DNA of 52,344 bases. Source: Rhodobacteraceae bacterium UBA6796 (lineage in GTDB: Bacteria; Pseudomonadota; Alphaproteobacteria; Rhodobacterales; Rhodobacteraceae). Positions 35,996 through 42,702 of this stretch are shown one piece after another. A model generated the notes under the pieces. That model did not search any database. It was not told the origin of the DNA and saw nothing but the letters and a program-made list of their open reading frames with translations. The DNA lies in contig DKFM01000024.1 of the NCBI GenBank assembly GCA_002452815.1, positions 138,516 through 190,859 of the forward strand, given 5' to 3'. The stretch's first letter is position 1. Every line of letters begins with the position of its first letter. The translations under genes were made by a program, and so were the position numbers.

Positions 35996-36648
35996 AGCGC
36001 GTGCTGATCGTCGAGGATATCTCCGAAACCAGGCGCTGGCTGGCCGGGATCGTGCAGGGCACCTATCCGCAGGCGCTGCTGGCGCTGGCCGAAAGCGTGC
36101 GCGCTGCCAGTGTCTGCCTGACCCAGCCCTTCGATCTGGCGCTGATCGATCTGGGCCTGCCCGATGGGTCTGGGCTGGATGTGCTGCGCCTGTTGCGTCG
36201 CGGCAGCCCCGAGGCGATTGCCGTCGTCACCACAGTGATGGGAGATGATGCCAGCATCGTCGCCGCGTTGTCGGCGGGGGCGGATGGCTATCTGCTGAAG
36301 GAAAGCACTCCGGCGGTTCTGGCCCGTCAGCTGGCGCAGCTGTCGATCGGGATGCCCGCAATCTCGCCCGCTGTCGCGCGTCGGATCATGGAGCATTTTC
36401 GCCTGACCGGCCCCACCGCAGAGATCGACGCGCGGCTGACCGAACGCGAGACCGAGGTGCTGGGCCTGATTGCGCGCGGGCTGCGCAATGCCGAAGTCGC
36501 CGCCGAGATGGGCATCGCGGAAACCACCGTGGCGGGCTATATCAAGATCGTCTATCGCAAGCTGGGCATCGGTTCGCGCGCCGAGGCGGCTTGGCATGCC
36601 AACCGGCTGGGCCTGCATTTGGTGCCGGGGCGGGGTGAGCGGCGCTAG
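35992..36648 (+). CDS. NarL/LuxR-family response regulator
   Basis: 218 residues. Receiver domain with phosphoacceptor Asp in DLALIDLGLPDGSGLDVL and the Lys of LLKEST. C-terminal LuxR helix-turn-helix LTERETEVLGLIARGLRNAEVAAEMGIAETTVAGYIKIVYRKLGI. It overlaps the kinase stop by four bases (ATGA), so the two are made together. It is a candidate regulator of the divergent lipoprotein/Slam pair. Confidence 0.92.
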   Translation: MKRVLIVEDISETRRWLAGIVQGTYPQALLALAESVRAASVCLTQPFDLALIDLGLPDGSGLDVLRLLRRGSPEAIAVVTTVMGDDASIVAALSAGADGYLLKESTPAVLARQLAQLSIGMPAISPAVARRIMEHFRLTGPTAEIDARLTERETEVLGLIARGLRNAEVAAEMGIAETTVAGYIKIVYRKLGIGSRAEAAWHANRLGLHLVPGRGERR

Positions 36649-36954
36649 GGTCCAGACGCATTGAATTTCACAGCCAGAACAAGACGGTTGCGGCGAGCAT
36701 GATCGCAGAGAAGAACGTTTCAGCGTGCTGTTTCCTACATCGGCGTGTGATGGGTGCCGTGGTACGATCGATCGCGTCAGGGCACGCGAGGAGGATCGCA
36801 GATACAATCGTTGACGTTGCTGAACGTCTGCTTTGCTGGACGGCCGGCATTCATCACGTAACTGCGGCGAGCTTCGGCTTCCCGCCCATAACGTCGGGGC
36901 TTGACCCTTGTCGTGTTTGGCGCGAACGGAAGAAAACAGGCGGCTCCGCAGCTC
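36649..36954 (-). pseudogene. IS5-family (IS427-like) transposase remnant
   Basis: On the minus strand, residues near 36668-36760 read ETFFSAIMLAATVLFWL and stop, matching the conserved C-terminal end of IS5-family DDE transposases (usual form FFSAI-LAATVIFWL). Upstream sequence is out of frame and unrecognisable, and only one insertion-sequence end (around 36649-36672) is evident. It is a decayed fragment marking past insertion in the cargo zone. Confidence 0.55.
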
Positions 36955-37566
36955 TCAGGCAAGTAGTGCCTTGAACTGCAGTTGCGTGCGTTGCTCTGCG
37001 CGCAAAACGACCAGGGCCGCGGCGCGCGCGTCTTCGCCTGCATCGTGATGCTCGAAGCTCAGCTGTAGGCGATCCTTGAGGTGGGCGAGGCCGTGTCCGC
37101 CGTTGCCGATGAACTCGGGCCAAGCGCGGCGGGCTATTTTGACACTGTCACCCCAGATCCACGCAGGAGCGCGGCGCCCCAGCGCCGCATAGGCCCCCTG
37201 TATCGCACGTCGGTCAAAACTGCTGTGCTGGATCAGGTGATGACGCCCGAGCAGGGGTTCGATCTCGGCGATCACCTCGGCGAAAGAGGGGGCGCCCTGC
37301 ACTCGCGCGGAGTCGATCCCGTGCAACTGGGTGTTGAACCGGGAAAACGGCACCAGCGGGTTGATATGGATCGCCCATGTTTCAATCTGGTTGTCCATGT
37401 CCACACAGGCCAGGCCGATCTGGCAGATGCTGGCGGCGTCGCTATTTGCGGTTTCTACGTCAAGCGCGATGAAACGATAAGTGCCCAAGGGAGCCGCCGC
37501 ACTGTGCGGCGCGGCGTACGCATCTAAAACGTGCGGTGCCTGGGCCGGATAATCAGTCGGGGACAT
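36955..37566 (-). CDS. DnaQ-like 3'-5' exonuclease (DEDDh family)
   Basis: 203 residues. Exo I motif FIALDVETAN (Asp, Glu, residues ~35-39), exo II region LIQHSSFDRRAI ~residue 110, and exo III HHDAGEDARAAALV near residue 175 with the His-Asp pair. This is a stand-alone exonuclease, not a polymerase epsilon subunit in context. Its start lies inside the end of the BRCT gene (14-base overlap), so the two are made together and may act together on DNA ends. Confidence 0.85.
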   Translation of the reverse strand: MSPTDYPAQAPHVLDAYAAPHSAAAPLGTYRFIALDVETANSDAASICQIGLACVDMDNQIETWAIHINPLVPFSRFNTQLHGIDSARVQGAPSFAEVIAEIEPLLGRHHLIQHSSFDRRAIQGAYAALGRRAPAWIWGDSVKIARRAWPEFIGNGGHGLAHLKDRLQLSFEHHDAGEDARAAALVVLRAEQRTQLQFKALLA

Positions 37567-38491
37567 GGATTTCGTCTTTCAGGCGGATCGCCTGGGCAAG
37601 GGCCGTCTCAGAGACGAACCACAGTTGATAACCTTCGGAAATCAGCTCCTTCGCGCGCTCGATCTTGGTGCCGTAGTGAGAGGCGCGCCAGTTCTTGGAG
37701 GCGGTGTTTGAGACGACAACATAGCGGGTCTTGCGGCTGACCGATCCGGCCACCGTGCCGCCGCAGCGGGTGATTTCGTCGATAATGAAGCTGCGCGGAC
37801 CGAGGCGCATAGGGCCGGTTAGAACGAAGCTGCTGCCTGACAGGGTGATGGCGTTCGCGTCGGTGATCGGGGTGTCGAGTTGAGCGACATTGCCGATGTT
37901 TGGAAGGCCGGTATCGGTATAACCATCGCCTACCAGCAGAGCGATCCATTCCCGAAGATCCTCGGATTCCTCCTCGGTCAGAACCTTGTCGGCCAACGCG
38001 GCTTCCAGTGCGCGCCAGAGGTCGCGAAATACGACAGATGTTGAAAGGATCATGCTGTCGTGAAAGCGCGCCAGCATTGCCTCGGCTTCCGACTGCAAGA
38101 TGACCCCGTCGCAGATCACACCGGCGCAAAAGCCAAGAAACTCGTTGATTTCATCCAGCTCGGAATAGGAGGCTACTTCCAGCAGCGCCGTGCGCTTGTC
38201 CGAAACGATCCCTTGGATGGCGCTTGCCAAGTCATTCTGGCCCGAAAAACAGCGGGCACGTAGATCTTCGGCAAGGTCCGCAGCGTCGGGGTCATCAAAG
38301 AATTCGGCGAACTTGTCGGCCTCGGCGAGGATGGCGTCCTCCTCCGCGCTCTCGATGAATTTCGAGGACAGGGTGCCTTCCAGAAAGCCAACCCAATAGA
38401 GATCGCGCTTACGGTCGTTGGCTTTTTTGTGAATGTGGTCAATGTCGGCGCAGCTGCCGCCGTCGCTGCGCGTGCTGTGGTCGAAAGTCAT
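37553..38491 (-). CDS. BRCT-domain protein with helical (TerB-like) N-terminal region
   Basis: 312 residues. The C-terminal ~100 residues form a BRCT domain (LSGSSFVLTGPMRLGPRSFIIDEITRCGGTVAGSVSRKTRYVVV), as in NAD-dependent ligase. The preceding ~200 residues are acidic and helical, with GFCAGVICDGVILQSEAEAMLARF resembling TerB-like helices. No catalytic residues for a ligase are present. It lies between the repressor and the exonuclease, where temperate phages often carry accessory genes. A DNA-end or break-sensing role is inferred. Confidence 0.78.
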   Translation of the reverse strand: MTFDHSTRSDGGSCADIDHIHKKANDRKRDLYWVGFLEGTLSSKFIESAEEDAILAEADKFAEFFDDPDAADLAEDLRARCFSGQNDLASAIQGIVSDKRTALLEVASYSELDEINEFLGFCAGVICDGVILQSEAEAMLARFHDSMILSTSVVFRDLWRALEAALADKVLTEEESEDLREWIALLVGDGYTDTGLPNIGNVAQLDTPITDANAITLSGSSFVLTGPMRLGPRSFIIDEITRCGGTVAGSVSRKTRYVVVSNTASKNWRASHYGTKIERAKELISEGYQLWFVSETALAQAIRLKDEIHVPD

Positions 38492-38605
38492 CACTGTAAT
38501 CTCCGTGAACCTTTGGGGCTGAGGGTAGGCGGCAAGGAACCAGCAGATCAATGAAAAGACGAGCGCCCACCTTTGAACTGCCTGCCCGCTCGGCAGTGGC
38601 ACGGT

Positions 38606-39268
38606 TCAGATGGTGATGCGCTTCACATATTCCGGGGGCAGGGCCAGCTTTACGGGTGCGGCCCATTTCAAGCGCACGCCGTGGCGGTTCTCGGCTTCAG
38701 GGTTGATCGAGATCAGGCTGAAGGTGCCTTCGGAGCTGCCCGTCTTGAGGTGTTTCACCCAGGCGCGCCCATCAACATCTTCGCAGACACAGATCCGGCC
38801 GATGGCCTCGGTCGGGACGCCGAGGGTGTCACGGCCATAGAACAGAACGGTGCCGGGCGGGTAGGCGGGGGACATGCTGTCGCCGGTGACCTCGACCGCA
38901 ACAATGCCGCTGGGGCTCAGTTGGGGCGGGCAGGCGACGTGATAGAGGCCATCGCCCTTGGTATACGCGTCTTCCAGGTCGACCTCGGCGCCCGCTCCGA
39001 CACGGCCTGCGACTGCGACGTTGTTCTCGCCCTCCGGGCCATCCCCCAAGCCATGTATCAACCACGTCTCGGAGACACCAAGGACTTTGGCAATTCCAGA
39101 AAGTGCCCCGATGGTCGCGCCCGCCGCGTCTTCCCCCGCGTCGAGGCGTCGGCGCCAGTTGCGTATGCCGTCGCGCGACATGCCCGCGCGCTGCGAGAGC
39201 GCGTTGTCAGAGAGCCCAAGGCGCTCTTGGCATTTCGTTATGCGAGTCAGAATGTCACGAAGTTCCAT
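38606..39268 (-). CDS. Phage repressor, CI/LexA type with S24 peptidase domain
   Basis: 220 residues. N-terminal helix-turn-helix (GLSDNALSQRAGMSRDGIRNW). C-terminal S24 autoprotease with a VAGR Ala-Gly cleavage site (near residue 98), catalytic Ser in VTGDSMSPAYPPGTVLF and Lys in RAWVKHLKTG. RecA-stimulated self-cleavage is expected. The ATG at 39268 lies seven bases downstream of a CACAAT -10-like box with no ribosome site, suggesting a leaderless message like lambda cI. An ATG at 39286 is an alternative. Its start codon overlaps an operator. Confidence 0.9.
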   Translation of the reverse strand: MELRDILTRITKCQERLGLSDNALSQRAGMSRDGIRNWRRRLDAGEDAAGATIGALSGIAKVLGVSETWLIHGLGDGPEGENNVAVAGRVGAGAEVDLEDAYTKGDGLYHVACPPQLSPSGIVAVEVTGDSMSPAYPPGTVLFYGRDTLGVPTEAIGRICVCEDVDGRAWVKHLKTGSSEGTFSLISINPEAENRHGVRLKWAAPVKLALPPEYVKRITI

Positions 39269-39285
39269 GCGGTTATTGTGCCGCA
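39268..39285. promoter_or_regulatory. Operator at the repressor start and PRM-like -10
   Basis: TGCGGT-TATTGT-GCCGCA has one mismatch from the palindrome TGCGGT-N6-ACCGCA. It covers the repressor ATG (39268) and the minus-strand -10-like CACAAT (39280-39275), so repressor bound here would limit its own synthesis. Confidence 0.72.
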
Positions 39286-39302
39286 TTGTTTGCGAGGGGG
39301 TT

Positions 39303-39320
39303 AGCGGTAATAAAACCGTT
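39303..39320. promoter_or_regulatory. Middle right operator
   Basis: AGCGGT-AATAAA-ACCGTT, a degenerate member of the same 18-bp palindrome family. It overlaps the -35 of the rightward promoter by two bases. Confidence 0.7.
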
Positions 39321-39347
39321 GACGGTGCGGTAAAAAATCCGCATACC
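39319..39347 (+). promoter_or_regulatory. Rightward early promoter with operator in its spacer
   Basis: TTGACG (39319-39324), 17 bases, CATACC (39342-39347). The operator TGCGGT-AAAAAA-TCCGCA (39326-39343) fills the spacer, the same geometry as the leftward promoter. The predicted transcription start (about 39354) coincides with the ATG of the next gene, so the message may be leaderless. Confidence 0.72.
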
Positions 39348-39353
39348 GTAGGC

Positions 39354-39608
39354 ATGCTGAACATCGCTTACCTCATCAGATTGGCCGATGCTTACAAAGT
39401 GGCGCTCGGAGTGACCGAGGACACGACAGTTTCATATCGTGTCTTCGGGGATACCAAGAAGTTAGCTGCGATCCGCGCAGGCGCCGACCTGACCACGCGT
39501 CGTTACAACGCTGCGGTTCGCTGGTTTCATGACAACTGGCCCGAGGGTCACAGCTTTCCCTCTTTGGGTGGAGGTGTCGCTGCTGCAATCGAGGAGGGCA
39601 ACGCCTGA
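39354..39608 (+). CDS. First rightward gene of the immunity region (Cro-position protein)
   Basis: 84 residues, divergent from the repressor. N-terminus NIAYLIRLADAYKVALGVTEDTTVSYRVFGDTKKLAAIRAG, which may form a small helical DNA-binding fold, then RRYNAAVRWFHDNWPEG. The ATG at 39354 fits the predicted transcription start, and no ribosome site precedes it. The position equals that of cro in lambdoid phages, but sequence similarity to Cro is not visible. Confidence 0.68.
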   Translation: MLNIAYLIRLADAYKVALGVTEDTTVSYRVFGDTKKLAAIRAGADLTTRRYNAAVRWFHDNWPEGHSFPSLGGGVAAAIEEGNA

Positions 39609-39713
39609 TGCGCCATGCTCACCGGTTCTCCCGTTCGTGTCGTGTTGTTTCATTTCCCGACGCTCTCACGCGGGTCTCTCTCTCACAAGAAAACAAGGTT
39701 TTGGAGGCAGCCG

Positions 39714-40151
39714 ATGTATGACGTTCGTCTGACGGTCCGGGCGCATATGCGGGCGATGTCCGAGCGGCTTGGCGGGGTCGAGGGGGCTGCGGCTGCGGTT
39801 GGGGCGCGGTGGGGTGATCCGGTGTCGAAGGGCACGATCTCGCGCAAGCGCGACGGCTCGCTCGAATGGACGGTGGCCGATGTGGTGGCCTTCGAGGATG
39901 CGCTTGGCGTCGATGCGGTGACGCAGGCCCTGGCGCGGCGGTTCGGGGCGACCGAGGCGCCGCGGGGCGGCAATCTGACGGTGCAGGCAGGCGTGATGGC
40001 GCGCGAGGTCGGCGAGGCGGTGGGGGCGCTGTTGCATGCGCTTGACAGTGCGCGGCCCGAGGACCGGGCGCGAGCGATCCGCGAACTGGACGAGGCCGCC
40101 GCGGCGATCCACCAGGCGCGCGGCCTGCTGGAAGCCGGAGAGACCCCATGA
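39714..40151 (+). CDS. CII-like phage regulatory protein
   Basis: 145 residues. Central helix-turn-helix-like segment (GGVEGAAAAVGARWGDPVSKGTISRKRDGSLEWTVADVVAFEDALG) as in phage CII-type regulators, and a C-terminal helical tail. GGAGG precedes the ATG at 39714 by six bases. Second gene of the rightward operon. Its stop overlaps the following start (ATGA). Confidence 0.66.
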   Translation: MYDVRLTVRAHMRAMSERLGGVEGAAAAVGARWGDPVSKGTISRKRDGSLEWTVADVVAFEDALGVDAVTQALARRFGATEAPRGGNLTVQAGVMAREVGEAVGALLHALDSARPEDRARAIRELDEAAAAIHQARGLLEAGETP

Positions 40152-40363
40152 TCCCCCGCGCCGTTTCAACTTGCCCGGCGGTGCGGTGCCTCGGTGCGGT
40201 GGGGCTGCGTGCCCGCCGCACCGTTTTTCTTTCCGATCTGGTGGCGCATGGGGCTGCGCACCGGATGGGCGCGGCGGCGCCTCTCTCCTCCCTGCGCCGC
40301 CGCGCATCCACCCCGCGCGCCTTTTCCACGGGGCACGGGTTACAACGCGAGGTGAGCAGGTGA
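40148..40363 (+). CDS. Small basic protein, possible coupled gene
   Basis: 71 residues, basic, with no family. Support comes from overlaps at both ends: its ATG overlaps the previous stop (ATGA) and its stop overlaps the next start (GTGA). Its composition is close to random for this GC content, so it may only carry ribosomes between neighbours. Confidence 0.42.
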   Translation: MIPRAVSTCPAVRCLGAVGLRARRTVFLSDLVAHGAAHRMGAAAPLSSLRRRASTPRAFSTGHGLQREVSR

Positions 40364-40680
40364 GCGATAAGGCACAGGCATCGGCGGCAATCCGCGCGGC
40401 CACGCTGGATCTGGCGCGACAGGCGGTGCTGCGCGACCGGGCGGCCACGCATGGTGCGCCCGAAGACACGTTCGGGCTGCTGGCGGCGCTGTGGAGCGCG
40501 CGGCTCGGGATTGCCCTGAGCCCGGCGCAGGTGGCGATCCTGCTGATCGACCTGAAGACCGCGCGCGCCTGGGGCAACCCGGGTCATGCCGACAACTGGG
40601 TCGATATGGCGGGCTATGCCGCCTGCGGCGCAGGGCTTGGCGGTGCCGCGCCGGGGGATCATCCCGGGTGGGCCCAATGA
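40360..40680 (+). CDS. DUF6378-like phage protein
   Basis: 106 residues. RDRAATHGAPEDTFGLLAALWSARLGIALSPAQVAILLIDLKTARAWGNPGHADNWVDMAGYAA matches a phage family with a MazG-like helical pattern that I associate with DUF6378 (recalled, not searched). It may act in nucleotide metabolism. GTG start; the stop overlaps the next gene's ATG. Confidence 0.72.
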   Translation: MSDKAQASAAIRAATLDLARQAVLRDRAATHGAPEDTFGLLAALWSARLGIALSPAQVAILLIDLKTARAWGNPGHADNWVDMAGYAACGAGLGGAAPGDHPGWAQ

Positions 40681-40919
40681 TGGCCGAGGCACGGGGCAAG
40701 CGGGGGCGTTCGAACAGCCGTGCCAGCGACGAGCGGCTGCTGCACGCCCTGCGGCTGCGCGCCCAAGGACGGGAGAACGCGCAACTTGCTGCGCAGTTCG
40801 GCACGACCACGGGCGGGCTGCGGCGCGATCTGAACCGCATCATCGCGGCCGATCTGGCCGAAAGCGGCGAGCCCGCCGCGCAGGTGCTGCGGGCCTATCC
40901 GTGGAGGGGCGAGGCATGA
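40677..40919 (+). CDS. Small helix-turn-helix phage protein
   Basis: 80 residues. SRASDERLLHALRLRAQGRENAQLAAQFGTTTGGLRRDLNRI reads as a helix-turn-helix of the sigma-region-4/transposase type. Starts at ATG 40677 (or 40680), overlapping the upstream stop. Likely a DNA-binding regulator of the rightward operon. Confidence 0.65.
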   Translation: MMAEARGKRGRSNSRASDERLLHALRLRAQGRENAQLAAQFGTTTGGLRRDLNRIIAADLAESGEPAAQVLRAYPWRGEA

Positions 40920-41095
40920 CCCCGCCGCGCTGGACTGCAGAAGAACAAGAGTGGGCGCGCGAGTTGCGCGCCTGCGGCTATTGGCTGGCCGAGGTGGCGG
41001 GGTATCTGGCGCATCGCTTCCCGCGCGAGGACGGCGCGCTGAGCGTGACCGAGATCCGCGACATGCTGGCAGGGAAAGGGGCAGGACATGGCTGA
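40916..41095 (+). CDS. Small phage protein, unknown
   Basis: 59 residues. WTAEEQEWARELRACGYWLAEVAGYLAHRF suggests a helical, GcrA- or Myb-like DNA-binding segment. ATGA overlap with the previous gene and an 8-base overlap with the next. Confidence 0.62.
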   Translation: MTPPRWTAEEQEWARELRACGYWLAEVAGYLAHRFPREDGALSVTEIRDMLAGKGAGHG

Positions 41096-41753
41096 GGCGA
41101 TGACGGGGGCCGCAGCGGGCCGCAGCGCGCTGTTCACGCCGGTTGGCGCGGGCGAGATCCCGGATTATCCGCTGAGCAACGAGGACCGGCTGGACAGCCA
41201 CTACTTCGTGCCCTGGGAACGGCGGCGCTGGCTGAACTCGGACATGCGGTTGCGCGGCACGCCGGAATGCCGGGCGCTCTATCTCGATCTGATCTTCATC
41301 GCCTATGACCAGTCGCCGGTCGGCACGCTGCCGGTTGACCCCGACGTTCTGGCGCGGCTGGTCTTTGTCGATCCGGCGCATTTCCGGGCGCTGTGCAGCC
41401 TGCCGTTCGGGCCGTTGCACCGCTGGGAACGCTGCCGCTGCGAGGGGGGAGAGCTGCGGCTGATGCACCCGATGGTGCTGCGCACGCTGACCGAGGCGAT
41501 CGCGCGCAAGGAAGACAACCGCGCCAAGAACGAGGCGGCCAATGCGGCCAAGCGGCGCCAGCGGCTGCGGATCACGGTGGCGGGCTATTCGGCGGATCTG
41601 GCCAAGAACGACGCGGCGCTGCTGTTCATGGATGACTGGCTGGTGGCACAGGGCTGCGAATACCGCACCTCGATCTGGATCGAGCGGGCGCTGGCCGCCT
41701 GGTCGGATCACATGATGGCGCTGACCATGCGCGCCCGGGCGGAGCGGAGCTGA
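41088..41753 (+). CDS. Phage replication-type protein (DUF1376-like N-terminus)
   Basis: 221 residues. HYFVPWERRRWLNSDMRLRGTPECRALYLDLIFIAYDQSPVGTLPVDPDVLARLV resembles the N-terminal winged domain of phage replication initiators. A middle Lys/Arg-rich linker (ARKEDNRAKNEAANAAKRRQRLR) follows, then a C-terminal helical part. The stop is followed at once by the phased repeat array, the arrangement expected of an initiator and its origin. Confidence 0.7.
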   Translation: MAEAMTGAAAGRSALFTPVGAGEIPDYPLSNEDRLDSHYFVPWERRRWLNSDMRLRGTPECRALYLDLIFIAYDQSPVGTLPVDPDVLARLVFVDPAHFRALCSLPFGPLHRWERCRCEGGELRLMHPMVLRTLTEAIARKEDNRAKNEAANAAKRRQRLRITVAGYSADLAKNDAALLFMDDWLVAQGCEYRTSIWIERALAAWSDHMMALTMRARAERS

Positions 41754-41866
41754 GTGTCCGGGAGTGTCCAAGAGTGTCCGCAGGACAGTTCAAGACAGTC
41801 TTGGACAGTCTCGGACTGTCCTGCACGACAGGGAAAGGGACAGGAAATTGAAAGGGACAGAGGTCA
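41754..41866. repeat. Phased decamer array, copy A (candidate iterons)
   Basis: TGTCC recurs at 41755, 41765 and 41775, then the opposite-strand core ACAGT at 41785, 41795 and 41805, then ACTGT at 41815, all in 10-bp register. GGGACA motifs follow around an A-rich stretch. Copy B is exactly 186 bp downstream without a gap. Confidence 0.8.
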
Positions 41867-41939
41867 CTTTGCGCCCAAACGCCCTGCAAGACGCAGGGTT
41901 TGGTTGTGGGAAAGAGCCTGGAAAGGGCCGTTGGCGACA

Positions 41940-42052
41940 CTGTCCAACATTGTCCGAGAGTGTCCGAAAGACAGTTCAAGACAGTCCCGGACAGTCTCGG
42001 ACTGTCCTGCACGACAGGGAGAGGGACAAGAAATTGAGAGGGACACCGGTCA
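41940..42052. repeat. Phased decamer array, copy B (candidate iterons)
   Basis: TGTCC at 41941, 41951 and 41961; ACAGT at 41971, 41981 and 41991; ACTGT at 42001. It is nearly identical to copy A at a constant 186-bp offset; the 74 bases between are unique. This is the probable origin or a binding array of the element. Confidence 0.8.
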
Positions 42053-42123
42053 ATCCGCGACAAGACGGAAGGTGGCGCGCCGGTGGGGCTGTTGGAAACT
42101 GCTGAGAAAAGGAGACAGAGGCG

Positions 42124-42702
42124 ATGGACAGTGCAGAGCAGAAGATGGCCGAGAAACGGGTGCGCGAGATCCTGATCGAACCGCTGGAACGGCGGGGACT
42201 GGCGCGGCCTGCGAGCCTGACGCGGGCGCAGTTCGAGGCGATGGTGGCGGATCTGTGCGCCCGGCTGGCCTATATGAGCCCGGCCAATCTGGCGGCGCTC
42301 GAAGAACAGGTGGCGGCCAACCCGGCGGGCAAGGACCGCGACCGGCTGCCGATCGGCAACAAGATCCTCGATTGGGCTGCGATGATCCAGCCGCCCGAGG
42401 AAAGCGTCTCGCCGCTGATGCGGGCGGTGTTTGCCAGCCGGATCGGGCGCGAGGCGCTGGCCGAGGGCTGGGCGCCGGAACTCCTGGGCAACCTGCGCCG
42501 GGTGCGGCAGTTCCCGGGCGCTTTCGCCGCCTCGCAGATCCGGGCTGCGGCGGACGAGGCGCGGCGGCGGATGATCGTGCTCGAGGAACGGCTTGCGGCG
42601 GGGCAGGAGCTGCACGCCGATGACCGCGCCTGGCACGCCCGGCGGCAGGCCGTGCTGGCCAAATGCCACGAGATTGCAGCGCTTGCGGGCGAGGTGGCAT
42701 GA
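42124..42702 (+). CDS. Phage replication-module protein, unknown
   Basis: 192 residues, mostly helical and charged. LIEPLERRGLARPASLTRAQFEAMVADLCARLAYMSPANLAALEEQV at the N-terminus and an Arg-rich C-terminal half. No recognised motif. It follows the repeat array by about 70 bases, with an AGGAGA at 42110-42115 ahead of the ATG. Likely works with the putative initiator upstream of the array, perhaps as a helicase loader; this is inferred from position only. Confidence 0.62.
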   Translation: MDSAEQKMAEKRVREILIEPLERRGLARPASLTRAQFEAMVADLCARLAYMSPANLAALEEQVAANPAGKDRDRLPIGNKILDWAAMIQPPEESVSPLMRAVFASRIGREALAEGWAPELLGNLRRVRQFPGAFAASQIRAAADEARRRMIVLEERLAAGQELHADDRAWHARRQAVLAKCHEIAALAGEVA

